Shown in pieces: positions 52,101 to 64,000 of a stretch of 64,000 nt of DNA (position 1 is its first letter; every line of letters starts with the position of its first letter). The DNA comes from Chlamydomonas reinhardtii (Eukaryota; Chlorophyta; Chlorophyceae; Chlamydomonadales; Chlamydomonadaceae): contig NC_057013.1 in assembly GCF_000002595.2 (NCBI RefSeq), positions 3,171,087-3,235,086 on the forward strand. The letters are read 5' to 3'. Both the position numbers and the translations under genes were made by a program. The notes beneath the pieces were generated by a model, which saw only the letters and a list, made by a program, of their open reading frames with translations, did no database searches and had not been told where the DNA came from.

Positions 52101-52596
52101 TCCTTCACCCTGGGCGCGGTGGTGGCGCTCATCCTCAACCTCATCATCCCAAAGGACACGTCCACCGCCACATGCACCAACAACAGCCTGCATGTCCCCG
52201 AGCTGGAGGGCAAAATGATGGCTGCTGACAGTAAGTACCGCAACCATCACAGCAGACGCGCCGCGCTCGGGTTCTTGCTGCGCCACGAGCGCCCGTGTGT
52301 ATACTTATCTCACCCTCAACAGCGCACAGACGGACATGCAGAAGGAGCGCCGCGCAGCAGGGTATGCGTGTGCATTTTGCGCTTGCACTCCGTACAGCAA
52401 CATTGAAGTCACGCCACGAGCTTGCTTCACCGCTCGTTATGCATGTGTGCACCACCTGTCTACAGAGAGCGGCAAGGACTCATCAACCTCCTCCAAAGAT
52501 GAGCTGTCGTCAAACGAGGATGCAGGGCACGGCATGGTGCCTCCACGTCAGGAAACAGTGGCGATGGTTGCAGCCGACGCAAGCTGCAAGGTATGA
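49165..52596 (+). CDS. NAT/NCS2-family uric acid-xanthine permease (paralogue B)
   Basis: Same family as 28404-31413. Exons: 49165-49308, 49395-49467, 49714-49875, 50036-50609, 50795-50979, 51199-51501, 51645-51704, 51883-52230, 52466-52596; total 659 residues. Key sequences: MGLQHALAMVGG, VGDTAATMEASR, NAT signature FAQNNGVISLTN, and a cytosolic Ser-rich C-terminal tail. Exons 2, 5, 6, 7 and 9 have exactly the same lengths as in paralogue A (73, 185, 303, 60, 131). The first exon is longer and its N-terminal sequence is unrelated up to the common VGTYD(M/L)KYLC. Part of intron 6 is still alignable between the copies. Substrate inferred from the family; differential regulation of the two copies is possible given their different promoters. 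Confidence 0.92.
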
Positions 52597-52687
52597 AGCC
52601 ACCAGAAATGCGCATGGAAAGCGGAGCGACGGAGCATGTCGACAGTTTGACATGCCAATGCACTGAAAGGAATTCGTGACTCTTGTT

Positions 52688-52692
52688 TGTAA
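52688..52692 (+). terminator. Poly(A) signal TGTAA of permease B
   Basis: TGTAA 92 bases after the stop at 52596. Confidence 0.6.
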
Positions 52693-54191
52693 TTGACTAA
52701 GAAAGATGCATGTGCAGTATGGCAGCGTGATTAGCTGTACAATATGATGAGTCATGCCATCCATGTCCCTCAAGGACGGCTTACCATTGAACGCCCGCCG
52801 TCAGCAGAAGCGGCGATGGAAGTGGCAAGCTTTCCCTCAAATTCAACGTCTGGCGCACCGCAGACGGGTGGAAGAGTAGGGTGGTCGTTGTTTGTGGGGT
52901 CTGCGGGCGCCATGCCATGCGCGCATGCACCCACCATGCGGCATGCAAGTTGCATTCCCGTTAATTTGGTCAGGTAACGTGTAGGGGGGGGGGGGGGGGT
53001 GGATTAACTTTGGGGGTTCTGCCAGGCGGCTTTCCCCTCTGCAAGCTTTCCCAGCCGCAGGATGCAACGAGTTTTATATGTCAACTTGTATTGTTTGTAT
53101 TCTTGTGTATAATATGCTACCCCTCTATTTGCTTCGCGATGTTGGATGCTCGATGCGGCTTGATGCATGCAAAGATGCAATCTGCTCTGGATGAGAACGT
53201 ACGGTATGTGTTGCGGCTAGCCTAGGCGTAAGCAGCTGCGGAATCAAAGGGTTGGGTGGCACGGTTGTAAGCCTATTCCGTACAGTGTGTGTGGGTTTGT
53301 ACCGTATGGATGTCGGGCGGCATGAGGCAGGTGCTGTGCATTTCCCCTTCCGTCTCCTTTGTGACCACTGTCTCAGAAAGAGTGTCAGCCACTACCGTAC
53401 TTGGAGAGCGTGTTCGTGAGCCGTGCTGTGCGGGCAGTGCTGTTGCGCAAACACTGGTGCGGTAAACCCAGACACCTGCCTATATGCATGCCGTCACACG
53501 TCCGCCTACTGCGTGGGACGCACTGCTCGCCGCCCTTTGAGACGCCGGCGCGTGACCAGTGCCAAGAGCCCGCGCGCGCACCCTGTGCAGTGGTGCAGGC
53601 CCCTACTTCTGGATGTGGCGCACTGGTGGCACTCGTATGTGGTTATGCCCGAGCGGCGGCGCCAGGGTGGCTGAAGAGTGAAGCTGTGAAGGAGACCAGC
53701 CCCGACCGTGTGTGCGCTGCTGGCTGGGCTGGCTGCTGACATGCTTTGGACAGGATATTGCGGTCCGTACGCAACACAGCGTTGCCACTTGCATCCCCAG
53801 CGGCGCCAGCAATGACACGCGCTGAACACGCGGTTGGGAGGACCACATAAAGCAGCCCCAACATCGCATGCCGGAGACGATGTGGCCGCATGAGCATGGT
53901 GCAGCAGCACGGATTACAGCCTGACAGACGTACTCCTGAATCCACCGCTGCAACAATCCAAGATGCACAGGGAGCCGAGTTCTGATGCCACCGCCTCCAG
54001 CGCGTGTGTCATCACAGCATCCTCCCACGGCCCACCGAGTCCTGTTACGGACTATGCACCTCTGGTTGGTAAACCGCGCACGCCAGCAGCATCCCTTCCT
54101 TACCTAGCTAGCCACTCGCCACCCCCGTTTGCTCTGGTATCTACACCCCCCGCCCCCCGCATTCAATCATGTCGCCATGCCGCCTCTACAG
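52693..54191. other. Convergent intergenic region
   Basis: Between the ends of permease B and the topoisomerase gene. It contains a G-run of about 16 at 52984-53000. No gene supported. Confidence 0.4.
53914..53918 (-). terminator. Poly(A) signal TGTAA of the topoisomerase gene
   Basis: TTACA on plus (TGTAA on minus), about 275 bases beyond the stop at 54192. Confidence 0.45.
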
Positions 54192-57100
54192 CTACCTGTA
54201 TGCCGCCTTCTCTGCATCCGACAGCGCGCCCCACGCCGCCCCGAGCAGCTTGGAAATCTCGCCAAGGCTGGAGTCGGGGTTGGTGGCTTGCAGCATAGGG
54301 CGCTGCTCGCGGCAGAACGCCATGTATGGGTTCGGCCTGGCTCTGCTGGTGGCCGTGGCCGCGGCCGCAGCTGACTTCGTAGCTGCCGTCCGCCCTGCAG
54401 CAACAGCCGGAGCCCGCTTGCTACTGGTTCGATTCCCTCCTCGCCCACTGCCCTTGGCCGCGGTCTCGGCGCTTGGAGAAGCCGGTGTGGCCCGCTTTGG
54501 CGCTGACATGCCTGAAGGCACCGCCGCCCCCTTGTCACCTGCTGCCGATGCTGCTGGGCCCGCTTCCAACTTTGCCGCCGCTGCTTGCACGTAGCGCTCC
54601 TGCGCCTCCGGCCCCAGGGCCCGCCACTCCGCCGCAATGCCCTTGACCGCCTCTCGGTACACCGCGTCCGGGTCTGCGGCCTTGAGCTCGGCCCAGCGCT
54701 GCCGCATGAATGCCGTGTAGCCGCCGGAGCGGGCGGCACCCGCAGCTACTGACGAGGACTGCTTGCGGATGAGTGGAAGGAACAGCAACCGGAACAGAAA
54801 CGATGTCAGTGTTGAGTTTGGGCTGGTGTAAACAGCAGGGAATGGACTTCCTACCCGCGGCCCTGGCCCCAGGTACAGAAAACTCAGTCGCGGTTTCACT
54901 TCCAACCACAAGCTGCAGCATGGCCCAAGCCACACGCACCCACCTCCAAGCCTGCTCCTGACGCCTTCCCGGCCACCTTTCTGGTGGCAGTCGCCTTCTT
55001 GGCTCCAGCCGCGGGCTTGGCCAATCGGCGGCCCCGCGGCGGCAGACCCTTGGCTTCCCGCTCCGCCTGGCGCGCCCGCTTTGCAGCAAGCAGCGCCAGC
55101 GCCGTCTCCAAGTCCACCTCCTGACATGTGAACACACGCGAGCGTTTATTACGCATTCACGCATATGGTATGCCAAGTACTGCCAGGCGATGCCGCGAGC
55201 GCCGCATGCACGACCGCGCGTATGATGAGAGCAAACTTAGGCAGGGTCCCGGGCACGCATACAAGCGGGGGCGAGGTGACACACATGGCCCCCCCCGCAC
55301 ATGGCCCCCAGCACAGGGCCCCCAGCACATGTCCCGCGGAACAGCTGCAGCGCGCCGCGGCCATTCCGCAGGAAGACTCCGAGGCGATCTGGCGCAGCCT
55401 GTACCCACGCCGTGCCCATACCCATACGGCCTCCCCACCCATCCACCCGCCCACACCTGCGGCGTGGCGCGCTTGCCCAAGCTGGCCGACACGCCGTCGT
55501 GCGCCACGTACGGCCCAAACGGCCCCGTGTTGGCCACCACCGGCTGCCCGTCCCCAGGGTGCAGCCCCAGCGTGCGCGGCAACGCCAGCAGCGCCAGAGC
55601 CGCCTCCAGCGTCACCGACTGGATGGTAAAGCCCTGTGGCGACACATGCACACAAGCGCATATGGGGGGATAGCGGCGGCGAGCATCGGAGGCTGAAGAC
55701 TTGGTATGGCCGAGACGGCGGCAACTTAGGCAGGGATGAAGGACAGCACCTTGCAAGCCCATACACAAACCCAGCCGGCAGCTGCCGCAGCGCGCTTACC
55801 TTGGCCTTGGGGATCGCGGCGCGCTTCACCGGTGGCCCCGCAAGCGCCTCCACATCGCTTGTGCTCGTCACCGCCGCCTCCCCTGCAACCTCCAGCTCCG
55901 CCTCCGGCACCGCAGCGTCCTCCTCCACGGCCGCTGCCTTCTTCCGCTTCGCGCCCCCCTTGGCTGCCGCGCCCTTGGGCTTGGCCGCCTTCCCACCAAC
56001 CGTCTTCTTCTTCTTGGGCTCCTTCTTGGGCGCGTCTCCCGCCTGCACGTACAGCCCGTACGGTCCCAGGCGCACGTACACGGGCTGGCCGGTGTCGGGG
56101 TGGGAGCCCAGCAGTCGCTCCGTGGCGTTGAAGGGCACGCAGCTGCCGCCGTCCGCGCCCTCCGACTCGCTTCCGGTGGAGCCTGTGTGCAGCGTGCGTG
56201 GGCCGCTGTGTGTGTGTGCGGTACCGGTATGCAGGGGGCGCAGGGGCGTGGGGCTCATGTGGCGCTGGGTAGCGTATGTCAACATCCTCTGGACCCAATG
56301 ACTGGCAGCCCAGCATCCCACCCCGCGGCGGCGGCCGCACACAAAGCAACGCACGCAAGGCAAACAACCAACGCACCCTCAGCGGCGGCCACGGGCAGCA
56401 GCGGGCGGGCGAAGTCGCACTGCAGCGCCTCATCCGCGAAATTGCTGCAGCCAATGAAACCGCCGTACCGGGACGGCTTGAGCACCAGCCGCCCCACGCC
56501 GCACTTGGGACACCGCCGCGGGTCGCGTTGAGGCGCCGGCCCTGCCGCTGCCCCTGGCGCCCCCGCTGCGTCCGGCGGGGCCGCCATCCCTGACGAGGAC
56601 GCAGCGGCGGATCTAGCGCTGGAGCCCCGCACGCTGACCACGCGGCTGGGGGTCACATCAATGGTGGTGGTGGTGGTGGGGGCGGTGGTGGGGGCTGCCG
56701 AGGATGAGGGCGCGGTCAGCAGCGCGGGCGGCTTGGGGAAGAGGTAGGCGTCCAGGGCGGCGTCCAGCATGTCGTATACCTGGGTGGTGCGGATTGCTGC
56801 CATGGAGCCCACCGCGGCCTGGAAGGGGCCCCAGAAGGCGCTCAACACACGCCGCCACGCCGCCTTGCCGCCTGTGTATGCACCGAGGTGGGCGGGAGTG
56901 GGCAGGGGGAGGAGCGGGCAGGGAGGCGGGCGCTCGTGGCCGTGTGCCCTGGCGGGCTGGCCACACGTAGCTGCTGCCGTGCACTCCCAGGTCCGCGGAC
57001 ACAGCGCCGCCGCCGCAACGGCACCGTGCGCATCCCACCGCCTGACCCGCTGCATCTTCGTGCCTCCTGCTGGTTACCGCTGTCATGGCATCAAGCCCCA

Positions 57101-60100
57101 CACCCCGCCGCCGCTCCCCGGCTCACTCGCGACGTCGTCCAGCCGTCCTTCCATGTCGGACGTGAAGTCGTAGTCCACCCACGTGGCGAAGTAGTGCTCC
57201 AGGAAGGACGTCAGCACGCGGCCCAGGCTGGTGGGCAGCAGCGCCCGCCCCTCGCGACACACGTAGCCGCGGTCCTGTGGCGCCAGCGTGCAGTGGTGGT
57301 GGTGGTGGTGGTGGTAGTGGCGTGAGCACGTGCAGTGGCGGTGGTGGCGGTGGTGGTGGCGTGAGCACGTGCAGTGGCGGTGGTGGTGGCGTGAGCACGT
57401 GCAGGCGGCTGGTGTGGCTGGTGCGGCGCGTAGTTGAGAGGCAAGATAAGAGCATGCAAAGACGGGAGGTTGGGCAGCTCTGGCGGCGGGCCCGCAAACC
57501 CGCGGCTGCACGGGCAAGCCGCTGGTCCTGCCTGTACCGCCTGTACTGTTGGTACAGTACAACAGGCACAAACACGTGTGCACCCACGCCACGCCACGCC
57601 ATGCCATGCCACAGCCCGCCACGCCACGCCCCACGCCCCGCGGCACCGTCACCGGGTCCCCCCCCCCCAGCCCCGCGCACCTGCAGCAGCGTCATGATGG
57701 GCGCGTAGGTGGAGGGCCGCCCGATGCCGCGCTCCTCCAGCGCCCGCACCAGGCTGGCCTCCGTGAAGCGCGGCGGCGGCCGGGTGGCGTGCTGCATGGG
57801 AGCCACAGAGCTGCACGGCAGCCGCGCCCCGGGCTGCGAGCACATGGGGGTAAGGCGGAGGAGGGCAGGGCGGCTGAGTAGCAAACAAAATGCGAGCTGC
57901 TGGGTTCTGGCGCGGCGTTGCGCCAACTGTCGCACATCCACCAGCCCCGGAGCGCCCCCTCTTGCGGGTCCTGCATGACGCTTTGGGATGTACCGGTACT
58001 TGTTGGGCTGGGGCCGACAACAACCTACCGTGTATCCGCCCGCCCGCCCAGCCCCACACACCTGCAGCGCCAGCAGCTGCTGTGCCGCCAGCCCCTGGTT
58101 CTCCCGCGCCGCCGCGCCCTCATCCTCGCCGCCGCCTGCCGCCTCCGCCTCCGGCGCCGGCTCCTCGCCCTCCGCCGGCTCGTCGTCGTTGTAGGCGCGC
58201 AGGTAGCCCGGGTCGCGCAGCACACGGCCCGAGGCGCGCAGACCCAGCCGCCCGCCGTCCGCCTCAAACTCCACGCTCACCTGCAAGTACACAACACCGT
58301 ACGTGCCATTGTGGCATCTGAATCGTATTCCCGGAGGAGGGAAGTCGTTTGGGCACACGATAGGCGCTAACACGGCGGGCCTGCCGACTTCCAGCATCCG
58401 CACGCGCACCCGCTCCCGCTCCCGCACCACCCACAGCCCCCTTCCCCAGCACCCACCATCACCGCCACCACCACCACCACCACCACCAGCCCCCTACCCC
58501 AGCCACGTGTCACCCCCCCACCACGTCGTACGCCGCGCTGGTCATCTGCGAGGCCACGGCGCGGCGCCAGATGAGGTCGTACAGCGCCGCCTGGTCCGGA
58601 TCCAGTGCGGCCGGCAGGCTGGAGGGGGTCACGGCGGCGGGGCGCGTGGGCCGGATGGCCTCGTGCGCCTCCTGCGCGTTCTTGGCGCGGCTCTTGTACT
58701 GCCTGCAGCGGGCGGGTGGGGGTGTTGAGGGCATGGGCGGGCGTGGGGCGGGCGGTGGCGGGTTTGTCGCCAGGGTGAGGCGGAGATGCGCGCGCCGCTC
58801 CTAGACCTAGCTCCACCTTTCCTTGCGCCGCCGCGTGCCGCTCCTGTGCTCATGCCGCTGCCCGCCCACCCAGTCCGCCACCCACCCAGTCAGCCACTCT
58901 CCCAGTCAGCCACCCACCCAGTCAGCCACCCACCTGGGCTGCGGCGGCACGCAGCCGCGCCCGAACATGGCTGCGTTGGCGGCCCGCAGCTCGGCCACCG
59001 CCTCGGCGCTGATGGACACGCCGTCCGTGCGCATGTAGGTGATCAGGCCCTCGCCCGTGCCTGGCCGTGTGCGCGGATGGGGAGAGGCGTTGGGGGCGTG
59101 TGTGTGTGTGTGTGTTAAAAAAACGAAGCCCGCCCAGACGTGTGTGTGTGTGTATGTGTGTGTGCGTCTGAGCTCACATATCCACCCACTTGCAAGCTCC
59201 AGTCATCCAGTGCCCCTGGGCCCTGGCTCCCGTCCTGGCCCTGGCCCATGCCAACACCCCAATGCCCCCCCCCCCCACACACACACACACGCACACACCT
59301 GCGCCCCCCCACCACCACCACGCGCTGGAGCTGGCCGCCGGACTTCACGGACATCGGTACCAACACGTCTACTGTGCTACTGTACCTGGCTACGCCTTCA
59401 CTTCTTGATTAATCATGGATGTCACCCACACACACACACCTGCGCCCACACCCACCCACACGCACACACACCTGCGCCCTCGTAGAGCTGCTGCGCCACC
59501 CGCATGGTGCGTGCCGCGCTGAAGCCCAGTCGGCGGCTGGCCTCCTGCTGCAGTGTGGAGGTGGTGAAGGGCGCGCCCGGGTGCCGCTGCTGCTGCCGCA
59601 CCACCACGCGCGCCACAGTCACCGGGCCGGACTGCAGCGCAGTTGACATATACACACATATCGTACATATACACACACATCGCATACACTGTCTTTGCGC
59701 TATGTTTTCCTTGTGATCTTTAATACACACGCATACACACATTCAACAATGCGGTCCAGCTCGGCAGTGACGGTGTTTGGCCAGACGTTGCACCCGGGAT
59801 GCCGGGATGCACCCGGGATGCCTTGCCACAACGTGAGTGCACAGCCTTCCTTCCTTCATGACGGCCGCTGGGCTCGACAGTGCCATTGACCAGCCCACAA
59901 GCGGAGCGGCCCGCATTGCATACACCCACACACGCTCACACCCACCTGTATCCTCCTCGCGAGCTCCTCCGCCTCCGCCTGGCTGCGTATGTCCATGCCG
60001 CCCAGCCGCCGCCCGTCCGCATGAGTCAGCCGAGACCGGATCAGCGCCGCCGTCGGCCCAGCCGCCGCAGCGGCAGCCGCAGCCGCAGCACCGCGGCTCT

Positions 60101-62177
60101 TGCCGGCGGCGCCCGCCGGAGTAGCCCCGGCTGCCGCCACTGGCGGCGCCAGCATTGCGGCAATGGACCAGTAGGCCAGCGGGTTGAAGGCCTCGATGGC
60201 GGCCTCCCGCTCGCACACCAGGCGCAGGGCCACTGACTGCACGCGGCCTGGCGGGGCGGAGGGGAAAGGAAAGGGAGCGTGGAGCAGGCAAGTTGCCGGC
60301 GTCATGGCGCAACTAGTACAGCATCGACCTGGAGAGCGACCAACTAAACAAGCTAGCACGGCCCTTGCACGTTGCCACCAGCCAGCAGCACCTGCCCGAC
60401 GGCCCCGAACCCGGCCCCAGCAGTGCCAGCCGCCCTGAGACCACCCATCCCGCAGCCCCTGGACCCACCCGCGCTGCGCGCCCCCGGCAGCTTCCTCCAC
60501 AGCACGGGCGACAGCTGGAACCCCACCAGGTAGTCCAGGGCGCGGCGGGCGCGGTAGGCGTCCACCAGCGGCTGGCTGACCTGTGCGGCGTGTGCGGCGT
60601 GTGCGGCATGGTGTGACCAGACTGACGGTGGGCTGGCGGAACACAAGTGTGGCAATGCTGCGGAGAGTAAGGTCAAGGGAGGGAAGGGCAGCGGCGGCAG
60701 TGAAAGAGCCCAGGCACGTGCGCCAAGGCAGGGACGCAAGGCGGGGCGGCGCGCACCTGCCGCCCCGCCGCCAGCGCGTTGGTGACTGCCGACTTGGTGA
60801 TCTCGGTGAAGGTGATGCGCTGCACGCCGCCCACCTTGCGCAGAACACCGCGCTTCTGCAAGCGGCACACGTACACACATAGTACACACACGCACAGCAA
60901 CCGCACAGTGAACGCACACGAGGTGAGACGGTATGGTATGGTGCGGGTAAGGATCCCTGATCGTGCTCCTCTCCTAAATGCACAGCTGCCGCCCACAGGT
61001 CCGCCGCCGCCGCCGCCAACCACCCCCGCCCACCTCCAGCTCCTGGCTGATGTGCCAGCTGATGGCCTCGCCCTCGCGGTCCGGGTCTGTGGCCAGCACC
61101 AGCAGCGGCGCCCCCGTGGCGGCGCCCGCGATCTCGGCCATACGCGGCCGGGCCACATCCAGCACCTGCCAGTCCAGGTACCAGTCCTCCTCCTCACCCG
61201 CAACACCAGCAGCAGCAGCCTCCGAGCCAGCAGCTGCAGGGTCCGTAGCGGAGGCTGCAGGGTCCGCAGTGGAGGCTGAATCCCCAGGTGTGTCGGCGGC
61301 GGGCGGCGGCGGGCGCACGGAGCCGGCCTTGGGCGGCAGGTCGCGCACGTGGCCATAGCTGGCCAGGACCTGCAGGCCACGTGTGTTGAAGTATGTGTGT
61401 GTGCGTGTGTGTAGGGGTGTGTAGGGGTGTGTAGGGGTGTGTAGGGGTGTGTAGGGGTGTGTAGGGGTGTGTAGGGGTAGATGGGATGCGCGAGGCCGTG
61501 TGAAGTGCTGGTGCGGGGGCAGGCACACGAGTGGCCGTGGCGGTTGGCAGTGCTGAGCCCTGGCACCGCCAAGGCAGTCCCGCCACATGATGACATGGAG
61601 CATGGGCGGGACCCTTGAAAGCGGGTAGGAGGGGCGACGGACACTCGTGAGACTCCTAGCTACTTGGGGCTACGGCGTCCCTAAGCGCTCCCGACCTCCC
61701 GTACTACCGCGCGGACATCCGACACCATCCCGCACCGCCGCCCCCCCCCCACACACACACCTTGTACTTGTCCCCCAGAAAGCCCTGGATCTTCTTGGCC
61801 TTGGTGGGAGACTCCACCACCACCACCACCGGCTGCCCGGGGTTGGAAGCCCGACTCCCAGGGCCGCGGTGCGCACGGCCGCTCTCCACGACTGCCCCCG
61901 CACCCTTGCCGCCGCCGCTGGCGCTGCGGCTGCTGCTAGCAGCGGCGGCCCACACGACCACCTGCCGCCGACCCCCAACCGCGCCGCCGCTGCTGGCGGC
62001 GCTGACGTGCCGCAGCACTGCCACGAGTTGAGAGGGGGACAGCGCGAGGAGCACCGTGCCGCGCACTCGGCCCGCCCGCAGCGTTGCGAGGCCTGGGGCC
62101 GCTGCCGCGGCGGCGCCGACGCCGGGTGGGCTGCAGGGCCCGCCGCGGGCGGCGCGGACCGCTGTCCTGCCTAGCAT
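54192..62177 (-). CDS. Organelle-type bacterial DNA topoisomerase I (type IA) with two C-terminal HMG boxes
   Basis: Relaxes negative supercoils by single-strand passage. Sixteen exons in coding order: 62177-61761, 61369-61034, 60855-60757, 60580-60469, 60247-59946, 59631-59472, 59060-58934, 58702-58522, 58280-58062, 57833-57681, 57274-57127, 56871-56377, 56182-55800, 55633-55457, 55120-54944, 54758-54192; exactly 1350 codons plus stop. The Arg/Ala-rich N-terminus looks like a plastid or mitochondrial transit peptide. Then: [14 protein letters not shown] (from ~121), [21 protein letters not shown] (~232), [29 protein letters not shown], catalytic Tyr ~484 in [38 protein letters not shown]. 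One C4 zinc finger (CPKCG...) lies in exon 12; topoisomerase C-terminal repeats ([19 protein letters not shown]) follow in exons 13-15. Exon 16 encodes two HMG boxes (~1173-1223 and ~1303-1350). The fusion is phase-consistent, not a read-through artefact. Confidence 0.93.
57293..57415. repeat. Minisatellite in topoisomerase intron 10
   Basis: Three copies of a GTGAGCACGTGCAGTGG-type unit separated by (GGT)n tracts. Confidence 0.85.
58860..58931. repeat. CACCCAGTCAGC minisatellite in topoisomerase intron 7
   Basis: Four to five imperfect copies of CCACCCAGTCAGCCAC next to the exon 7 donor. Confidence 0.75.
61409..61480. repeat. 10-bp minisatellite GTGTAGGGGT in topoisomerase intron 1
   Basis: Seven near-perfect tandem copies, G-rich on the plus strand, shortly downstream (in plus coordinates) of exon 2. 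Confidence 0.9.
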
Positions 62178-62682
62178 GGTGGCAGCGAAGTTTTTGGGCT
62201 GCTAGGCGCCACCTGCACCCAGAAACCATGCGAACGGCGTTGATAATGACGGGGGCTATTGGCCAGTCGTCGGGACACGACTTGTCCCCTTGCCCAGCCG
62301 ACAGTGCCACCGACGGCGCCCAAACTAGAGGCACACGAAGCGTTGGAAGTCCATCCCATAATGGTTGCATGCAAGCCCACCTGTACGCGTCATCAAACTA
62401 CGAAGGGTCCGCTGACTGTTGTCGGCCGCATGGACACCCGCGTGCTTCGCTGTAAGCAGCAGGTTTTTTTACGTCATCTGCTTGGGCCACCAGGAGCTGC
62501 CGTACCTATAATTCATGAGCAGAAATAGCAAAACAGCTGCAAAAACAAAGGCCAGGCCTTCTAGCAGCAGCGACCGCTCACTGGTGCGCATATGAATGTT
62601 TTATCAGGATATTTGGTAGAAGACGTAGACGCAAACAAGTCCACCGCTCATTAAAACCTGTCAACCGCATGGAATCGGACCC
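62178..62682. promoter_or_regulatory. Divergent intergenic region between topoisomerase and right-edge gene
   Basis: 505 bases separate the two inferred start codons, which face away from each other, so both promoters probably lie here. No TATA box or known operator could be assigned. Confidence 0.4.
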
Positions 62683-64000
62683 ATGGGGCCTCGAGCGAGA
62701 CCTGGGCGCGGTGAAATGACATCGCCGAACATCCACTTCCAATTCCTTCTAATTCCTTCCAGTGATACTCATGGCCGGCCGGCCATAGGCGAAAAGTTCC
62801 ATTTTGAGCAGGCGCGCGCAGCGCAGGAGCGCTTTGACTGGGGACGCGGCCCACGTCTGCCGCCCCGTCGTGTGCTTGAGGCTTGTGGAGAGGCGCCGCT
62901 CAGCAGGGACTGCTCGCAAGGTGGGTTAAGGTTAACACCTACCCCCGCCATCCCTCCGGCAGTTGGGCACTTCCTCGCTTTTCCTCAGCTCCTGTTCAAT
63001 TCGCACGCGCACAGGCACTATCAAAACAACGTTTAAGAGCATCGCGGACCCGCCAGGCCTGGAGCAGCTGCTGCACGCACAGCATCCGACAGCAGCAGCA
63101 GCCGATGTCCAGCGCCTCGCCTCGCAACACCGTGACAGCGCGGTGCTGCTGCAGAAGGCGCTGCAGGTGCTGGTGTGGGTGATGACAGCGGTGCGGCAAG
63201 AGGCGTTTGACCTTCTGCTGCTGGTGGTGGCGCTGTGTGCCGAGGACACGCGGCTGCAGGCCGCCGGTCAGCCCCCCAACCCAGAGCGTTTCCGCGGTCA
63301 GTCTTCCATCGCGGAGGGCTTCCGCCGGCAGCGGCAGCGCGCGTGCGGCAGCGACCAGCCCCACCATGTGACCAACGACGCCGCCCAGCGGGCCCTACGC
63401 GGCTTCCCGGACCTGAACCAGCGCGTGATGGAGGACTGCATCACAGCCGTGACGACGTCGGAACACCATCAAGAGGTCCAGCACAGCGACCAGCGCGCCG
63501 GCCGTGACCCTCACTCCCACAACCTGGCGCAGTATGTGTACGGCCACGTGTTCCAAGTGCACCGCAGTGAAGACCGGGTGGGCCCTCCACGCAGCGTGAC
63601 TGGGCTGACCAGCGTCGTCCACCAGCTGGCGCGTCAGATGGAGACCAACGTGGGGGTTCACCTCGCCACCAACTTATTCAGGTGGCTGAAAACCCGGTGC
63701 CGCGTGCAGCTACACCGAACTCTGCATCCAGAGGTGAGTGCTGTTGCGTGCCGGCGACCTGGCCGCCCATGTCAAATCCCTACCCCCCTGCCCCATGCCC
63801 CCCTGGTCGACATCGTCGGTAACGCTTCATGTTCCGCAAGATGGTCTACCGTCTACCACTTCCTTAACTAATCATGAATGTAAAGCCCCCCCCCTCATTA
63901 CGCAATGCCCGCACTAACCCCTGCCCCGCCCCCCTTGGTCGCGCCCTCCTCCTCCATAGGCGGCGGCCGCTGCGCCTGACGCCGGCGCTGGCGGCGGCGG
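62683..64000 (+). CDS. Uncharacterised protein, runs off right edge
   Basis: Not recognised. Exons 62683-62920, 63015-63733 and 63960 to the window end; phases match (1, then 0). The first exon encodes 79 residues with IGEKFHFEQARAAQERFDWG. Exon 2 is largely helical and hydrophobic in its first half (VLLQKALQVLVWVMTAV, EAFDLLLLVVALCAEDTRLQ), then His/Gln/Arg-rich (SEHHQEVQHSDQRAGRDPHS), ending HLATNLFRWLKTRCRVQLHR. Exon 3 starts with an Ala run. The start codon is a choice by open frame; an earlier start is not excluded. The polar second half resembles proteins of repetitive gene families in volvocine genomes, but I cannot name a family, and function is unknown. Confidence 0.5.

Noticed and set aside
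51834-52406. Reading the permease B C-terminus straight through 52230 instead of splicing
   Set aside because: A good donor (ACA|GTAAGT) and a phase-matched last exon exist, and paralogue A has an equal 131-base last exon.
55128-56593. Several plus-strand frames opposite the topoisomerase exons
   Set aside because: Shadows: the minus strand carries the topoisomerase repeats and correct splice sites.

Overview
This is a 64 kb piece of a GC-rich eukaryotic nuclear genome, most likely a chlorophycean (volvocine, Chlamydomonas-like) green alga. The evidence is intron-dense genes with short GT-AG introns (typical donors GTGCGT, GTGAGT and GTGGGT), long Ala/Gly/Gln-rich stretches, TGTAA poly(A) signals after several stop codons, (AC)n microsatellites, and products with algal or plant relatives. 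There are no bacterial operons. Exon limits were set by hand from splice sites and frame; for the complete genes the exon lengths sum to a multiple of three.

Left part (1-18.2 kb): the 3' part of a membrane-anchored 3beta-HSD/sterol-decarboxylase-like dehydrogenase (+); an IPI1/TEX10 ribosome-biogenesis protein (+); two unrecognised, probably nuclear proteins on the minus strand (8442-11237 and 12335-14187); a divergent BUD31/G10 splicing factor (+); and a membrane-associated SAP-like/RING protein (+).

Middle island (18.4-27.5 kb): this is the most unusual part. Two direct copies of a ~330-bp repeat flank it. The left copy contains the end of an ORF with an RDVN-x3-NI motif like the last RuvC motif of Fanzor/TnpB nucleases. 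Between the copies lies a near-perfect inverted repeat: arms 19421-22179 and 22589-25350 (~2.76 kb each) around a 409-bp unique spacer. Each arm has a 255-codon ORF pointing outward and an outer block of 131-bp tandem repeats. An 88-bp (CA)n tract follows.

Right part: two paralogous NAT-family urate/xanthine permeases (28404-31413 minus, 49165-52596 plus) share the positions and phases of all eight introns. Between them lie an SF1 helicase of the IGHMBP2/SMUBP-2 type with an R3H domain at its N-terminus (minus), about 5 kb with no clear gene, RUVBL2/reptin (+), and a BIG BROTHER-like RING E3 ligase (+). A 16-exon gene (54192-62177, minus) encodes an organelle-type bacterial topoisomerase I ending in two HMG boxes. 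An unidentified gene runs off the right edge.

The conserved genes cover core tasks: rRNA processing (IPI1/TEX10), splicing (BUD31), chromatin remodelling and RNP assembly (RUVBL2), organelle DNA topology (TOP1A-HMG), nucleic-acid unwinding (IGHMBP2-like), ubiquitination (two RING proteins), purine uptake (two permeases) and sterol metabolism. They do not form one pathway.
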